DNA of 64,000 nucleotides from Nocardioides sp. dk884. GTDB taxonomy: Bacteria > Actinomycetota > Actinomycetes > Propionibacteriales > Nocardioidaceae. How positions within the stretch are numbered: the first letter of the stretch is position 1; each line of letters begins with the position of its first letter. Location of the stretch: assembly GCF_009557055.1 (NCBI RefSeq), contig NZ_CP045649.1:2641501-2705500 (forward strand), given 5' to 3'. Of the stretch, positions 37,152 through 43,672 are shown one piece after another. The notes beneath the pieces were generated by a model. The model did not search any database and had not been told where the DNA came from. It worked only from the letters and a program-made list of their open reading frames with translations. The position numbers and the translations under genes were made by a program.

Positions 37152-37206
37152 ACTCTGACCGGCGGTCCTCAAGTCGCCCGTGGGTCGTGCTCAAGGAATT
37201 CTCAAG
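37152..37206. promoter_or_regulatory. CAAG-box array between exported-protein gene and response-regulator gene
   Basis: ACTCTG at 37152, CAAG boxes at 37170, 37192 and 37203 (spacings 18, 22, 11). The two distal boxes form CTCAAGG-AATT-CTCAAGG, a perfect 7-base direct repeat with an 11-bp period. The array lies in the divergent gap and ends 11 bp before the regulator start, so it could mediate autoregulation as well as control of the minus-strand gene. Confidence 0.7.
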
Positions 37207-37216
37207 GTCTGGCACG

Positions 37217-37960
37217 ATGTGGCGAATGGGGAGCGTTGCGGGGGTAGAGCGTCAGGCACTGGTGGTGGAGGACGACGAGGACATTCGATCGCTGATCGAG
37301 TTCACGCTCTCCACCCAGGGGTTCGCGGTGACGGCAGTGGGGTCCGGGATCGAGGGCGTCGAGCACGCCCGCGAGCACGACCCGGACCTGGTCACCCTCG
37401 ACCTGGGACTGCCCGGCATCGACGGCATCGAGACCTGCCGCCGCATCCGCGAGTTCAGCGACGCCTACGTCGTGATGATCACCGCCCGCGACGAGCAGAT
37501 CGACCGGCTGATCGGCCTGGAGACCGGCGCCGACGACTTCATCTCCAAGCCCTTCGACGTCCACGAGCTCAAGGCGCGCGTCAACGCGATGTTCCGTCGG
37601 CCGCGCCGCGGCCCGGAGCCCGCCGCGACCGTCGCCCCGGTGAACGGCACCGGCCACGAGGTCCTCGAGCACGGACCGCTGCGCGTGGACGTCGACGGTC
37701 GTCGGGCGTTCCGTGACGGCCAGGAGCTCTCGCTGACCCGCACGGAGTTCGACCTGCTGACCGAGCTGATGCGCACGCCGGCCCGGGTCTGGACCCGCGA
37801 GGCGCTGCTGCGCTCGGTGTGGGACACCGAGTGGGCCTCCGACACCCACCTCGTCGAGGTCCACATCGGCAACCTGCGCCGCAAGCTCGGCGAGGACAAG
37901 GCCACGAAGTTCGTGCGCACCGTGCGCGGGGTCGGCTACCGCATGGAGTCCCCGGTCTGA
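37217..37960 (+). CDS. OmpR/PhoB-family response regulator (orphan)
   Basis: 247 residues. The receiver domain has the acidic pocket VVEDDED, phospho-acceptor aspartate in LVTLDLGLPGIDG, the switch threonine in VMITARDEQ and the lysine in FISKPFDVHE. A linker leads to an OmpR-type winged helix: LSLTRTEFDLLTELMRTPAR, VWTREALLRSVWD and VEVHIGNLRRKLGED then VRTVRGVGYRM. The start is uncertain: ATG 37217, ATG 37226 and GTG 37187 are in frame. No histidine kinase gene is adjacent. The position inside the SipW/TasA-like locus and 11-bp-phased direct repeats at six local promoters make it the probable controller of that regulon. Confidence 0.9.
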   Translation: MWRMGSVAGVERQALVVEDDEDIRSLIEFTLSTQGFAVTAVGSGIEGVEHAREHDPDLVTLDLGLPGIDGIETCRRIREFSDAYVVMITARDEQIDRLIGLETGADDFISKPFDVHELKARVNAMFRRPRRGPEPAATVAPVNGTGHEVLEHGPLRVDVDGRRAFRDGQELSLTRTEFDLLTELMRTPARVWTREALLRSVWDTEWASDTHLVEVHIGNLRRKLGEDKATKFVRTVRGVGYRMESPV

Positions 37961-37976
37961 GACCGGAGCGCGTGAC

Positions 37977-38345
37977 TCAGCCGTCCGCCCGCTCGAGGTA
38001 GCTCCCGAGGGCATCGCGGCAGCGGTGGGCCGCGGCGTGCAACCGCGGCAGCTCAGCGGCAGCGTGGGCGAGGTCGTGGCGGCGTACGTCGTCCTCGACG
38101 CGCGAAGCGAGATCGAGCAGCTCGAGCGCGCCGATGGTGGCGGCCGAGGCGCGCAGGCTGAGCGCCGCGTCCATCGCGGCGTCGGCGTCGGCGCTCTCGA
38201 GGGAGGCGGCGATCCGGTGCAGCCGGCGCTCGAGCAGGCCCTCGAACCGGCCGACCAGCGAGGCGACGAACGCCCGGTCCCCCAGGTCGGTGACCAGGCG
38301 TTCGAGAACTCCGACGTCCAACGCGGTGTCGTCCATGACGGTCAC
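37977..38345 (-). CDS. Hpt-like four-helix protein lacking the phospho-accepting histidine
   Basis: 122 residues, all helical. The pattern around residue 66 (ALSLRASAATIGALELLDLA) aligns with the Hpt active-site helix (consensus AHxLKGSAxxxGA...L), but the histidine is replaced by leucine and the lysine by arginine. Flanking helices (VGRFEGLLERRLHRIAASLE, RVEDDVRRHDLAHAAAELP) fit the fold. It cannot relay phosphate through the canonical histidine, so it may instead bind the neighbouring regulator's receiver as a decoy or adaptor (inference). The ATG overlaps the sipW stop (ATGA), so the two are translationally coupled. Confidence 0.7.
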   Translation of the reverse strand: MTVMDDTALDVGVLERLVTDLGDRAFVASLVGRFEGLLERRLHRIAASLESADADAAMDAALSLRASAATIGALELLDLASRVEDDVRRHDLAHAAAELPRLHAAAHRCRDALGSYLERADG

Positions 38346-38992
38346 GGCGCGCCGTCCTCGTCAGGGTCGGTCTCCTCGGAGACCTCGGACTCGTCGTCGG
38401 GGCGACCCCAGATCTGCAGGAAGCCGAGCGCGATCATGCCGCCCACGGCGATCCACAGCACGCCCTTGCTGACCCATGGGGTGTGCAGCACACGGATCGC
38501 CTTGCCGATGTGGGGCACCACCTGGTCGACCACCCACACCGTCTCGCCCTCGATGATGGCGGTCCACGGGTCGGCGCCCTTGTTGGCGTCACCCTTGGTG
38601 CGCATGGCGATGCTGCCGTCGACCTTGGTCACCTCGACCACGCGGTGCGTCTCGACGCGGTGGTCCTCGACCGGGATGCGGTAGGTGACGACGTCCCCGA
38701 CCTCGAGCTCGGTGGCCGGCACCTCCTTGATCACGATGACGTCGCCGGGGGCGATCATCGGCTCCATGCTGCCGGTGAGCATGGTGGAGGTGCGGTAGCC
38801 CAGCAGGTGCGGACCGATCGCGAGGAACAGGAACCCGACCAGCGCGATCAGCAGGATCACGGTCACCAGGGCGTTGAACGTCCCGCGAATCACCCGGCGG
38901 AGGCTGCCGGCGTTCTCGGTCTCGGACGGCGTGGCCGCGGGACGCTCGGTGCGGCGGTGGCTGCCGGGGTGGACCGGTGCGGTCGTGCTCAC
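38342..38992 (-). CDS. sipW: SipW-type (ER-type) signal peptidase I
   Basis: 216 residues. A membrane helix (FNALVTVILLIALVGFLFLA) precedes the catalytic serine motif STMLTGSMEPMIAPGDVIVI; the partner residue is the histidine in VETHRVVEV, not the lysine of ordinary bacterial type I peptidases, as in SipW/archaeal/ER enzymes. GDANKGADPW (box E-like) follows, and a C-terminal helix (GVLWIAVGGMIALGFLQIWG) anchors the other end. It would mature TasA/camelysin-type precursors, five of which lie directly upstream. GTG 38992 has AGGAGGT. Its own promoter carries the locus-specific CAAG array. Confidence 0.93.
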   Translation of the reverse strand: MSTTAPVHPGSHRRTERPAATPSETENAGSLRRVIRGTFNALVTVILLIALVGFLFLAIGPHLLGYRTSTMLTGSMEPMIAPGDVIVIKEVPATELEVGDVVTYRIPVEDHRVETHRVVEVTKVDGSIAMRTKGDANKGADPWTAIIEGETVWVVDQVVPHIGKAIRVLHTPWVSKGVLWIAVGGMIALGFLQIWGRPDDESEVSEETDPDEDGAP

Positions 38993-39033
38993 GGCGTACC
39001 TCCTGGGGTGTGGTCGGGTGGAGCTGTTCTCTC

Positions 39034-39110
39034 GATGGACAGAACTCTGCCGCTTCGACCTCAAGCCGGGACCCTGCGGACCCGGGCCTTTCCCTCAAGG
39101 AAGCCGCAAG
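39034..39110 (-). promoter_or_regulatory. sipW promoter with CAAG-box array
   Basis: Conserved core CAGAACTCTGCC (39040-39051; reads GGCAGAGTTCTG on the coding strand), with ATCGA next to it on the gene-proximal side. CAAG boxes are at 39062, 39096 and 39107 (CTTG on the coding strand); spacings are 22 from core start, then 34 and 11. Confidence 0.7.
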
Positions 39111-39145
39111 GTGATCCGCGCCTCAGGCGCCGAGACGGCAAATGA

Positions 39146-39189
39146 CCACGACCCGGCCGCCCACCCGCAGGTGGACGGCCGGGTCGTGG
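39146..39189 (-). terminator. Terminator hairpin of the first tasA-like operon
   Basis: CCACGACCCGGCCG pairs with CGGCCGGGTCGTGG (14-bp perfect stem), 9 bases after the stop of the 39198-39818 gene. It is related in sequence to the hairpins after the other tasA-like genes. Confidence 0.75.
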
Positions 39190-39197
39190 CCGTGTGG

Positions 39198-39818
39198 TCA
39201 GAGCGCCTTGCCGCCGCGCTGCACGGCGTCGAAGGTGAACTTCACCTTGGCGCTGGCGTTCTTGTACTCGTTGCCGGCGGTCTCCGCGAGCTTGAGGGTG
39301 ATCCGGAGGTACGACGTGGCGACGGCGTCGTCGTTCAGGGCGGGCAGCGCGTCCTTAAGGTCGAACCTGCCGAGCGCCGACCTGCTGGCGACGAGGTCGA
39401 TCCTGCTTCCCTCGCAGATGAGCTCCGCGGTGCCCGTCTTGTCGACCCACGGGGTGCTGCACGCGTCGACGACGAGCAGGGGCCCGTTGGTCGGGTCGGT
39501 CACCGCACCCTTCACCTCGCTCACACCAGTGGTCAGCGTGAGAGACCCGAATCCCTCACTGTTCGCAGCACGGGTCAGGGTGACACGGCGCTCGATCCAG
39601 TCCCCGGGGACGAGACCGCGGACCGGCTCACTGAGCGTCGGGTTCGGCCCGTTGAGGTCGATGGTGCCGGTCGCAACCGACTGGTCGGCCGTCGTGGTGT
39701 CGGTGAAGGCACCGAAGGTGCCGAGACCGGCCACGGAGGCGGCCCCCGCGAGGAGGGCGACCGAGGCAACGACCTTGGTCGCAGTACGACGGCGGCCGGG
39801 TCGGGTGGTCGTGCTCAT
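39198..39818 (-). CDS. TasA/camelysin-family secreted protein (paralogue 1)
   Basis: 206 residues. The N-terminus has arginine-rich residues, a hydrophobic segment VASVALLAGAASVAGLGTFG and the SipW-type maturation/N-terminal strand motif AFTDTTTADQSV. The mature beta-sandwich includes LVPGDWIERRVTLTR, ATSYLRITLKLAETAGNEY and AKVKFTFDAVQRGGKAL, matching TasA/CalY fibre subunits. ATG 39818 has AGAGGAGC upstream. It lies 62 bp downstream of paralogue 2 without its own CAAG array, so the two form an operon ending at the 39146 hairpin. Two cysteines (DACSTPW, LICEG) could form a disulfide. TasA proteins in Bacillus form biofilm-matrix fibres; the same role here is inferred. Confidence 0.85.
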   Translation of the reverse strand: MSTTTRPGRRRTATKVVASVALLAGAASVAGLGTFGAFTDTTTADQSVATGTIDLNGPNPTLSEPVRGLVPGDWIERRVTLTRAANSEGFGSLTLTTGVSEVKGAVTDPTNGPLLVVDACSTPWVDKTGTAELICEGSRIDLVASRSALGRFDLKDALPALNDDAVATSYLRITLKLAETAGNEYKNASAKVKFTFDAVQRGGKAL

Positions 39819-39880
39819 CGGGTGCTCCTCTTGTCTGGTCGGCCGGTGTCCGGTCGATGCGGTGTGGGTGGGACCGGTGC

Positions 39881-40549
39881 TCACTTCGGCTGGCCGGCGC
39901 GCTGGAGCGCGTCGAACGTGAAGGTGAGCGTGTTGTTCAGGCCCTGGAAGTCGTTGTTGGCCTCGGTGGGCAGCGTCAGGGTGATCCGCAGGAAGGACCG
40001 CTGCTCGGAGTTGAGGCGCGCCAAGGGGGCGACGAGGTCGAGACCGGTGCCGATGACGGCACGCTTCGCGATCACGGACGTCGGGGTGACCGAACAGTTC
40101 CAGGTGTTGCCCGACGCCGTCCATGCCGTGGGGCACTGCTCGACGGTCAGCTGGAGGCCGTTGGTCGAGTCGGTGACGAGCTTGTTCTGGGCACCGGCGG
40201 TGGTGCTGAGCTTGACCGAGCCGAAGGTCTCGCCCCCACCGCGGGTGAGGGTGATCGCACGCTGCACCGTGTCTCCGGGAACCAGGCCGGCGGCCGGCAT
40301 GTTCATGCTGGCCGCGTCGGCGCCGAGCTTGACGGTGCCGGAGGCGACCGCCTGGCTGGCCGTGGTGGTGTCGGTGAAGGCGCCGAAGGTGCCCAGGCCC
40401 GCGACCGACGCGGAGCCGGCGACCAAGGCCACCGAGGCGACCAGCTTGGTCAAGGTCGAGTGGCGCGACGGCTTGCGTGCGGGCCGGCGGGCCGGCGTAC
40501 GACGGTCGCTGTGGCGAGGAGCGGCGTGGCGCCCGGTGCTGCGGCTCAT
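39881..40549 (-). CDS. TasA/camelysin-family secreted protein (paralogue 2)
   Basis: 222 residues, with the longest and most basic N-region of the five (RHSDRRTPARRPARKPSRHS) before the hydrophobic segment VASVALVAGSASVAGLGTFG and the AFTDTTTASQAV motif. The mature domain keeps LVPGDTVQRAITLTR, SFLRITLTLPTEANNDFQGL and LTFTFDALQRAGQPK. A cysteine pair (VEQCPTAW, NCSVTP) occupies the same place as in the other copies. It is the first gene of a two-gene operon with paralogue 1 and is driven by its own CAAG-array promoter. It is the most diverged paralogue in signal region and mature part, so it may have a distinct role such as initiator or anchor (speculative). Confidence 0.85.
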   Translation of the reverse strand: MSRSTGRHAAPRHSDRRTPARRPARKPSRHSTLTKLVASVALVAGSASVAGLGTFGAFTDTTTASQAVASGTVKLGADAASMNMPAAGLVPGDTVQRAITLTRGGGETFGSVKLSTTAGAQNKLVTDSTNGLQLTVEQCPTAWTASGNTWNCSVTPTSVIAKRAVIGTGLDLVAPLARLNSEQRSFLRITLTLPTEANNDFQGLNNTLTFTFDALQRAGQPK

Positions 40550-40605
40550 GACGACTCCCTCCTGATGACTTCTGGGTGCCGCCCTCCCGGGCGACGTTTC
40601 TTCTT

Positions 40606-40682
40606 CGATAGACAGAACTCTGCCGTCCCGGCCTCAAGTCGACCCGTGGAGAACCACGCCTTTACCTCAAGGAACTCGCAAG
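40606..40682 (-). promoter_or_regulatory. Promoter with CAAG-box array for paralogues 2-1
   Basis: Core CAGAACTCTGCC at 40613-40624 and CAAG boxes at 40635, 40668 and 40679 (spacings 22, 33, 11). It lies 60-130 bp upstream of the paralogue 2 start. The rest of the 40550-40907 gap holds the terminator of paralogue 3 and G/C-rich short repeats. Confidence 0.7.
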
Positions 40683-40795
40683 CCCCCCGACCTTCGCCGA
40701 GTCGGCTCTTGTGGCGGCGCGAGTCGGCGCTTGTGGCGGAGCTGCGCACAGGAATCCTGAGGGACGCGCAATTGGCGCCGACTCGGCAAATGGCA

Positions 40796-40836
40796 ACGAC
40801 CCGGCCGGCCACCGCGAGGGTGGACGACCGGGTCGT
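40796..40836 (-). terminator. Terminator hairpin of tasA-like paralogue 3
   Basis: ACGACCCGG pairs with CCGGGTCGT (9 bp, with further pairing inside the 23-base loop), about 70 bases downstream of the paralogue 3 stop. Confidence 0.65.
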
Positions 40837-40907
40837 AGCTGGCCCGGACGAGCAGGAGACGGGGCACCCGCCCGCCCGGTGGCTGAGTGGTGAGCTGCGG
40901 CCAGATG

Positions 40908-41534
40908 TCAGATCGCCTTGCCGTCACGCTGGGTGGCGGTGAGGTCGAACTTCACGGTGGTGCTGAGGCTCTTGAAGTCGTTGTCAGCGGTCTCCGGGAG
41001 CGTCAGGGTCACGCGAAGGTGGGACTCCTTGCCCACCGCGTTCAGCGCCTCGGCCACTCCGGCGAGCGTGCGGTCCGCGCCGAGCACCGCTCCCGGGGCC
41101 AGCGGCGCGGGCAGGACAGACTCCGTGGGGCAGGTCATGGTCTTGGTAGCAGCGTTGACGTTCCACTTGACAGCGCACGCGTCGATGGCGAGCTGCAGAC
41201 CCTTGGTCGCGTCGCTGGTGAGCAGGTTGGACTGGGCCGCGGTGGTGGTGAGCGTGACCGTCTTGAAGTCGACGCTGTCCGCGGGGCGGGTCAGGGTGAG
41301 GGGGCGCTGGATGGAGTCACCGGGGACCATGCCCGCCACGGGGTCACTGATCTGGGCCTTGAGGTCCACGAACTCGACCTTGCCGGTGGCGACCGTCTGG
41401 TCGGCGGTGGTGGTGTCGGTGAAGGCACCGAAGGTGCCCATACCGGCGACCGACGCGGCACCCGCGAGGAGAGCAACCGATGCGATCACCTTCGTGGCAG
41501 TGGCACGGCGGGCGGGGCGGGTGATCTTGCGCAT
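40908..41534 (-). CDS. TasA/camelysin-family secreted protein (paralogue 3, identical to 4)
   Basis: 208 residues. The SipW-type precursor has basic start MRKITRPARRATATK, hydrophobic VIASVALLAGAASVAGMGTF, and GAFTDTTTADQTV. The mature beta domain shows MVPGDSIQRPLTLTR, ESHLRVTLTLPETADNDFKS and TTVKFDLTATQRDGKAI; cysteines lie in IDACAVKW and TMTCPTES. ATG 41534 has AAGGAGAA upstream. The protein is identical to that encoded at 41892-42518, and promoter and terminator are duplicated with it, so both copies are probably expressed. Likely an extracellular fibre subunit whose dosage has been doubled. Confidence 0.86.
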   Translation of the reverse strand: MRKITRPARRATATKVIASVALLAGAASVAGMGTFGAFTDTTTADQTVATGKVEFVDLKAQISDPVAGMVPGDSIQRPLTLTRPADSVDFKTVTLTTTAAQSNLLTSDATKGLQLAIDACAVKWNVNAATKTMTCPTESVLPAPLAPGAVLGADRTLAGVAEALNAVGKESHLRVTLTLPETADNDFKSLSTTVKFDLTATQRDGKAI

Positions 41535-41581
41535 CGGGTTCTCCTTGGTCTGGTGCCAGCCGGATATCGGCTGGCGTTCTC

Positions 41582-41660
41582 TCGATAACCAGAACTCTGC
41601 CGCCCACGATTCAAGGCAAGGACCGGAAGATCCACGCCTTTGCCTCAAGGAAGGTGCAAG
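41582..41660 (-). promoter_or_regulatory. Promoter with CAAG-box array, paralogue 3
   Basis: Core CAGAACTCTGCC at 41590-41601, CAAG at 41612 (plus an extra box at 41617), 41646 and 41657: spacings 22, 34 and 11. ATCGA precedes the core on the plus strand as CTCGAT. Confidence 0.7.
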
Positions 41661-41779
41661 CGTTTCCAGGAGATCCTTCACGCAATCCCGAGAACCCCTC
41701 CTTCGGCGCCACAAGCGCCGACTCGGCGCACCATTGGCGCCGACTCACTGCACCATTCGGGCCGACTCGGCAAATGGCA

Positions 41780-41820
41780 ACGACCCGGCCGGCCACCGCG
41801 AGGGTGGACGACCGGGTCGT
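41780..41820 (-). terminator. Terminator hairpin of tasA-like paralogue 4
   Basis: Same stem as at 40796-40836, displaced by exactly 984 bp. Confidence 0.65.
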
Positions 41821-41891
41821 AGCTGGCCCGGACGAGCAGGAGACGGGGCACCCGCCCGCCCGGTGGCTGAGTGGTGAGCTGCGGCCAGATG

Positions 41892-42518
41892 TCAGATCGC
41901 CTTGCCGTCACGCTGGGTGGCGGTGAGGTCGAACTTCACGGTGGTGCTGAGGCTCTTGAAGTCGTTGTCAGCGGTCTCCGGGAGCGTCAGGGTCACGCGA
42001 AGGTGGGACTCCTTGCCCACCGCGTTCAGCGCCTCGGCCACTCCGGCGAGCGTGCGGTCCGCGCCGAGCACCGCTCCCGGGGCCAGCGGCGCGGGCAGGA
42101 CAGACTCCGTGGGGCAGGTCATGGTCTTGGTAGCAGCGTTGACGTTCCACTTGACAGCGCACGCGTCGATGGCGAGCTGCAGACCCTTGGTCGCGTCGCT
42201 GGTGAGCAGGTTGGACTGGGCCGCGGTGGTGGTGAGCGTGACCGTCTTGAAGTCGACGCTGTCCGCGGGGCGGGTCAGGGTGAGGGGGCGCTGGATGGAG
42301 TCACCGGGGACCATGCCCGCCACGGGGTCACTGATCTGGGCCTTGAGGTCCACGAACTCGACCTTGCCGGTGGCGACCGTCTGGTCGGCGGTGGTGGTGT
42401 CGGTGAAGGCACCGAAGGTGCCCATACCGGCGACCGACGCGGCACCCGCGAGGAGAGCAACCGATGCGATCACCTTCGTGGCAGTGGCACGGCGGGCGGG
42501 GCGGGTGATCTTGCGCAT
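41892..42518 (-). CDS. TasA/camelysin-family secreted protein (paralogue 4, identical to 3)
   Basis: 208 residues, identical in every residue to the product of 40908-41534, and the nucleotide sequence appears identical as well. It has the same SipW-type export signal (MRKITRPARRATATK, then GAFTDTTTADQTV) and the same TasA-fold strands. It is separated from its twin by a complete terminator-spacer-promoter unit, so it can be transcribed independently. The complete identity including synonymous positions points to a very recent duplication or to ongoing gene conversion. An assembly artefact is the main alternative. Confidence 0.86.
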   Translation of the reverse strand: MRKITRPARRATATKVIASVALLAGAASVAGMGTFGAFTDTTTADQTVATGKVEFVDLKAQISDPVAGMVPGDSIQRPLTLTRPADSVDFKTVTLTTTAAQSNLLTSDATKGLQLAIDACAVKWNVNAATKTMTCPTESVLPAPLAPGAVLGADRTLAGVAEALNAVGKESHLRVTLTLPETADNDFKSLSTTVKFDLTATQRDGKAI

Positions 42519-42565
42519 CGGGTTCTCCTTGGTCTGGTGCCAGCCGGATATCGGCTGGCGTTCTC

Positions 42566-42644
42566 TCGATAACCAGAACTCTGCCGCCCACGATTCAAGG
42601 CAAGGACCGGAAGATCCACGCCTTTGCCTCAAGGAAGGTGCAAG
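42566..42644 (-). promoter_or_regulatory. Promoter with CAAG-box array, paralogue 4
   Basis: Core at 42574-42585; CAAG at 42596, 42630 and 42641, same spacings as paralogue 3 (duplicated copy). Confidence 0.7.
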
Positions 42645-42700
42645 CGTTTCCAGGAGATCCTTCACGCAATCCCGAGAACCCCTCCTTCGGCGCCACAAGC

Positions 42701-42776
42701 GCCGACTCGGCGCACCATTCGCGCCGACTCGGCGCACCATTCGGGCCGACTCGGCGCACCATTCGGGCCGACTCGG
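42701..42776. repeat. 22-bp tandem repeats in tasA-like spacer
   Basis: Units starting GCCGACTCGGCGCACCATTC begin at 42701, 42723 and 42745, with a partial fourth (GCCGACTCGG) at 42767. Related units lie at 41717, 41739 and 41761, and a single one at 40777. They mark the duplication junctions. Confidence 0.85.
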
Positions 42777-42785
42777 CAAATGACA

Positions 42786-42826
42786 ACGACCCGGCCGGCC
42801 ACCGCGAGGGTGGACGACCGGGTCGT
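42786..42826 (-). terminator. Terminator hairpin of tasA-like paralogue 5
   Basis: ACGACCCGG/CCGGGTCGT stem as after paralogues 3 and 4, 64 bases downstream of the stop at 42890. Confidence 0.65.
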
Positions 42827-42889
42827 AGCTGGCCCGGGCGGGCAGGAGACGGGGCACCCGCCCGCCCGGGGGCCTGGTGCGGCCAGGCG

Positions 42890-43507
42890 TCAGCGGGCCT
42901 CGCCGGCGCGCTGGGTCGCGTCGAAGGTGAACGTGACGGTGGCGTTCTTGTTCTTGAGCGCGTTCTGGTCCGCCACCGTGTTCGGCAGGGCCAGCTTGAC
43001 CCGCAGGTACGCCTCGCCCTCGGCGTTCACCCTGGTGACCGAGTCGGTCAGCGCGCGGTTCTGACCGACGACGTCGGTCTCCGCGATGACGGGGGTGGTC
43101 GTGCCACCGGTGCACGTCCAGGCCTTGCCGTCCTCGGTCCACGGCACGGAGCACTCGTCAACCGTGAGCTGGAGCCCCGTGGCCGCGGCCGTCAGCCCCG
43201 CCTCGCCGACCGCGGTGGTGGTGAGCTTCAGCGACTCGAAGGTCTCACTGTCCTTGTCCCGGATCAGGGTGACAGGGCGCTCGATCCAGTCGCCCGGGAC
43301 CATGCCCTCGACGTCGGCGCTGAGCTGGGCCTTGAGGTCTACGAACTCGACGGTGCCGGTGGCGACCGCCTGGTTCGCGGTGGTGGTGTCGGTGAAGGCA
43401 CCGAAGGTACCGAGACCGGCGACCGACGCGGCACCCGCGAGGAGAGCAACCGATGCGATGACCTTCGTGGCAGTGGCACGGCGGGCGGGGCGGGTGATCT
43501 TGCGCAT
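42890..43507 (-). CDS. TasA/camelysin-family secreted protein (paralogue 5)
   Basis: 205 residues. The first 45 residues are nearly identical to paralogues 3 and 4 (MRKITRPARRATATK, then VAGLGTFGAFTDTTTANQAV), but the mature part diverges: LKAQLSADVEGMVPGDWIER, AYLRVKLALPNTVADQNALK and ATVTFTFDATQRAGEAR. Cysteines are in VDECSVPW and WTCTGGTT. This pattern (conserved signal and promoter, divergent body) suggests selection for uniform export and regulation with variation on the surface. ATG 43507 has GGAGAA upstream. It has its own CAAG-array promoter. Confidence 0.86.
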   Translation of the reverse strand: MRKITRPARRATATKVIASVALLAGAASVAGLGTFGAFTDTTTANQAVATGTVEFVDLKAQLSADVEGMVPGDWIERPVTLIRDKDSETFESLKLTTTAVGEAGLTAAATGLQLTVDECSVPWTEDGKAWTCTGGTTTPVIAETDVVGQNRALTDSVTRVNAEGEAYLRVKLALPNTVADQNALKNKNATVTFTFDATQRAGEAR

Positions 43508-43553
43508 CGGGTTCTCCTCGGTCTGGTGCCAGCCGGGTGTCGGCTGGCGTTCT

Positions 43554-43644
43554 CTCGATAACCAGAACTCTGCCGCCCCCGATTCAAGGCAAGGACCGGC
43601 AAAACCCCCTGCGTTGCCTCACGTTGTCTCAAGGAAAGGTGAAG
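43554..43644 (-). promoter_or_regulatory. Promoter with CAAG-box array, paralogue 5
   Basis: Core CAGAACTCTGCC at 43563-43574, CAAG at 43585 and 43630, degenerate GAAG at 43641. Spacings 22, 45 and 11, so the distal pair is one helical turn further out than at paralogues 3 and 4. Confidence 0.65.
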
Positions 43645-43672
43645 CACCCGAGGGAGGGCGGCCGAGGGCGCC

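Larger units (their letters stand above)
40777..41760. repeat. 984-bp tandem duplication, copy A
   Basis: Contains terminator, complete tasA-like gene, promoter array and spacer. It is repeated immediately at 41761-42744 with visible differences only in the last 30 or so bases of spacer. The unit begins at GCCGACTCGGCAAATGG; GCCGACTC(GG) repeats lie at both junctions, so unequal recombination between them is the likely origin. Confidence 0.9.
41761..42744. repeat. 984-bp tandem duplication, copy B
   Basis: Second copy of the unit at 40777-41760, in the same orientation. It includes gene, promoter and terminator. The only visible substitutions are in the terminal spacer (around 42719-42733). 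Confidence 0.9.

Noticed and set aside
42701..42776. 22-bp repeats considered as a CRISPR array
   Set aside because: Units are contiguous with no unique spacers, and no cas genes are nearby.
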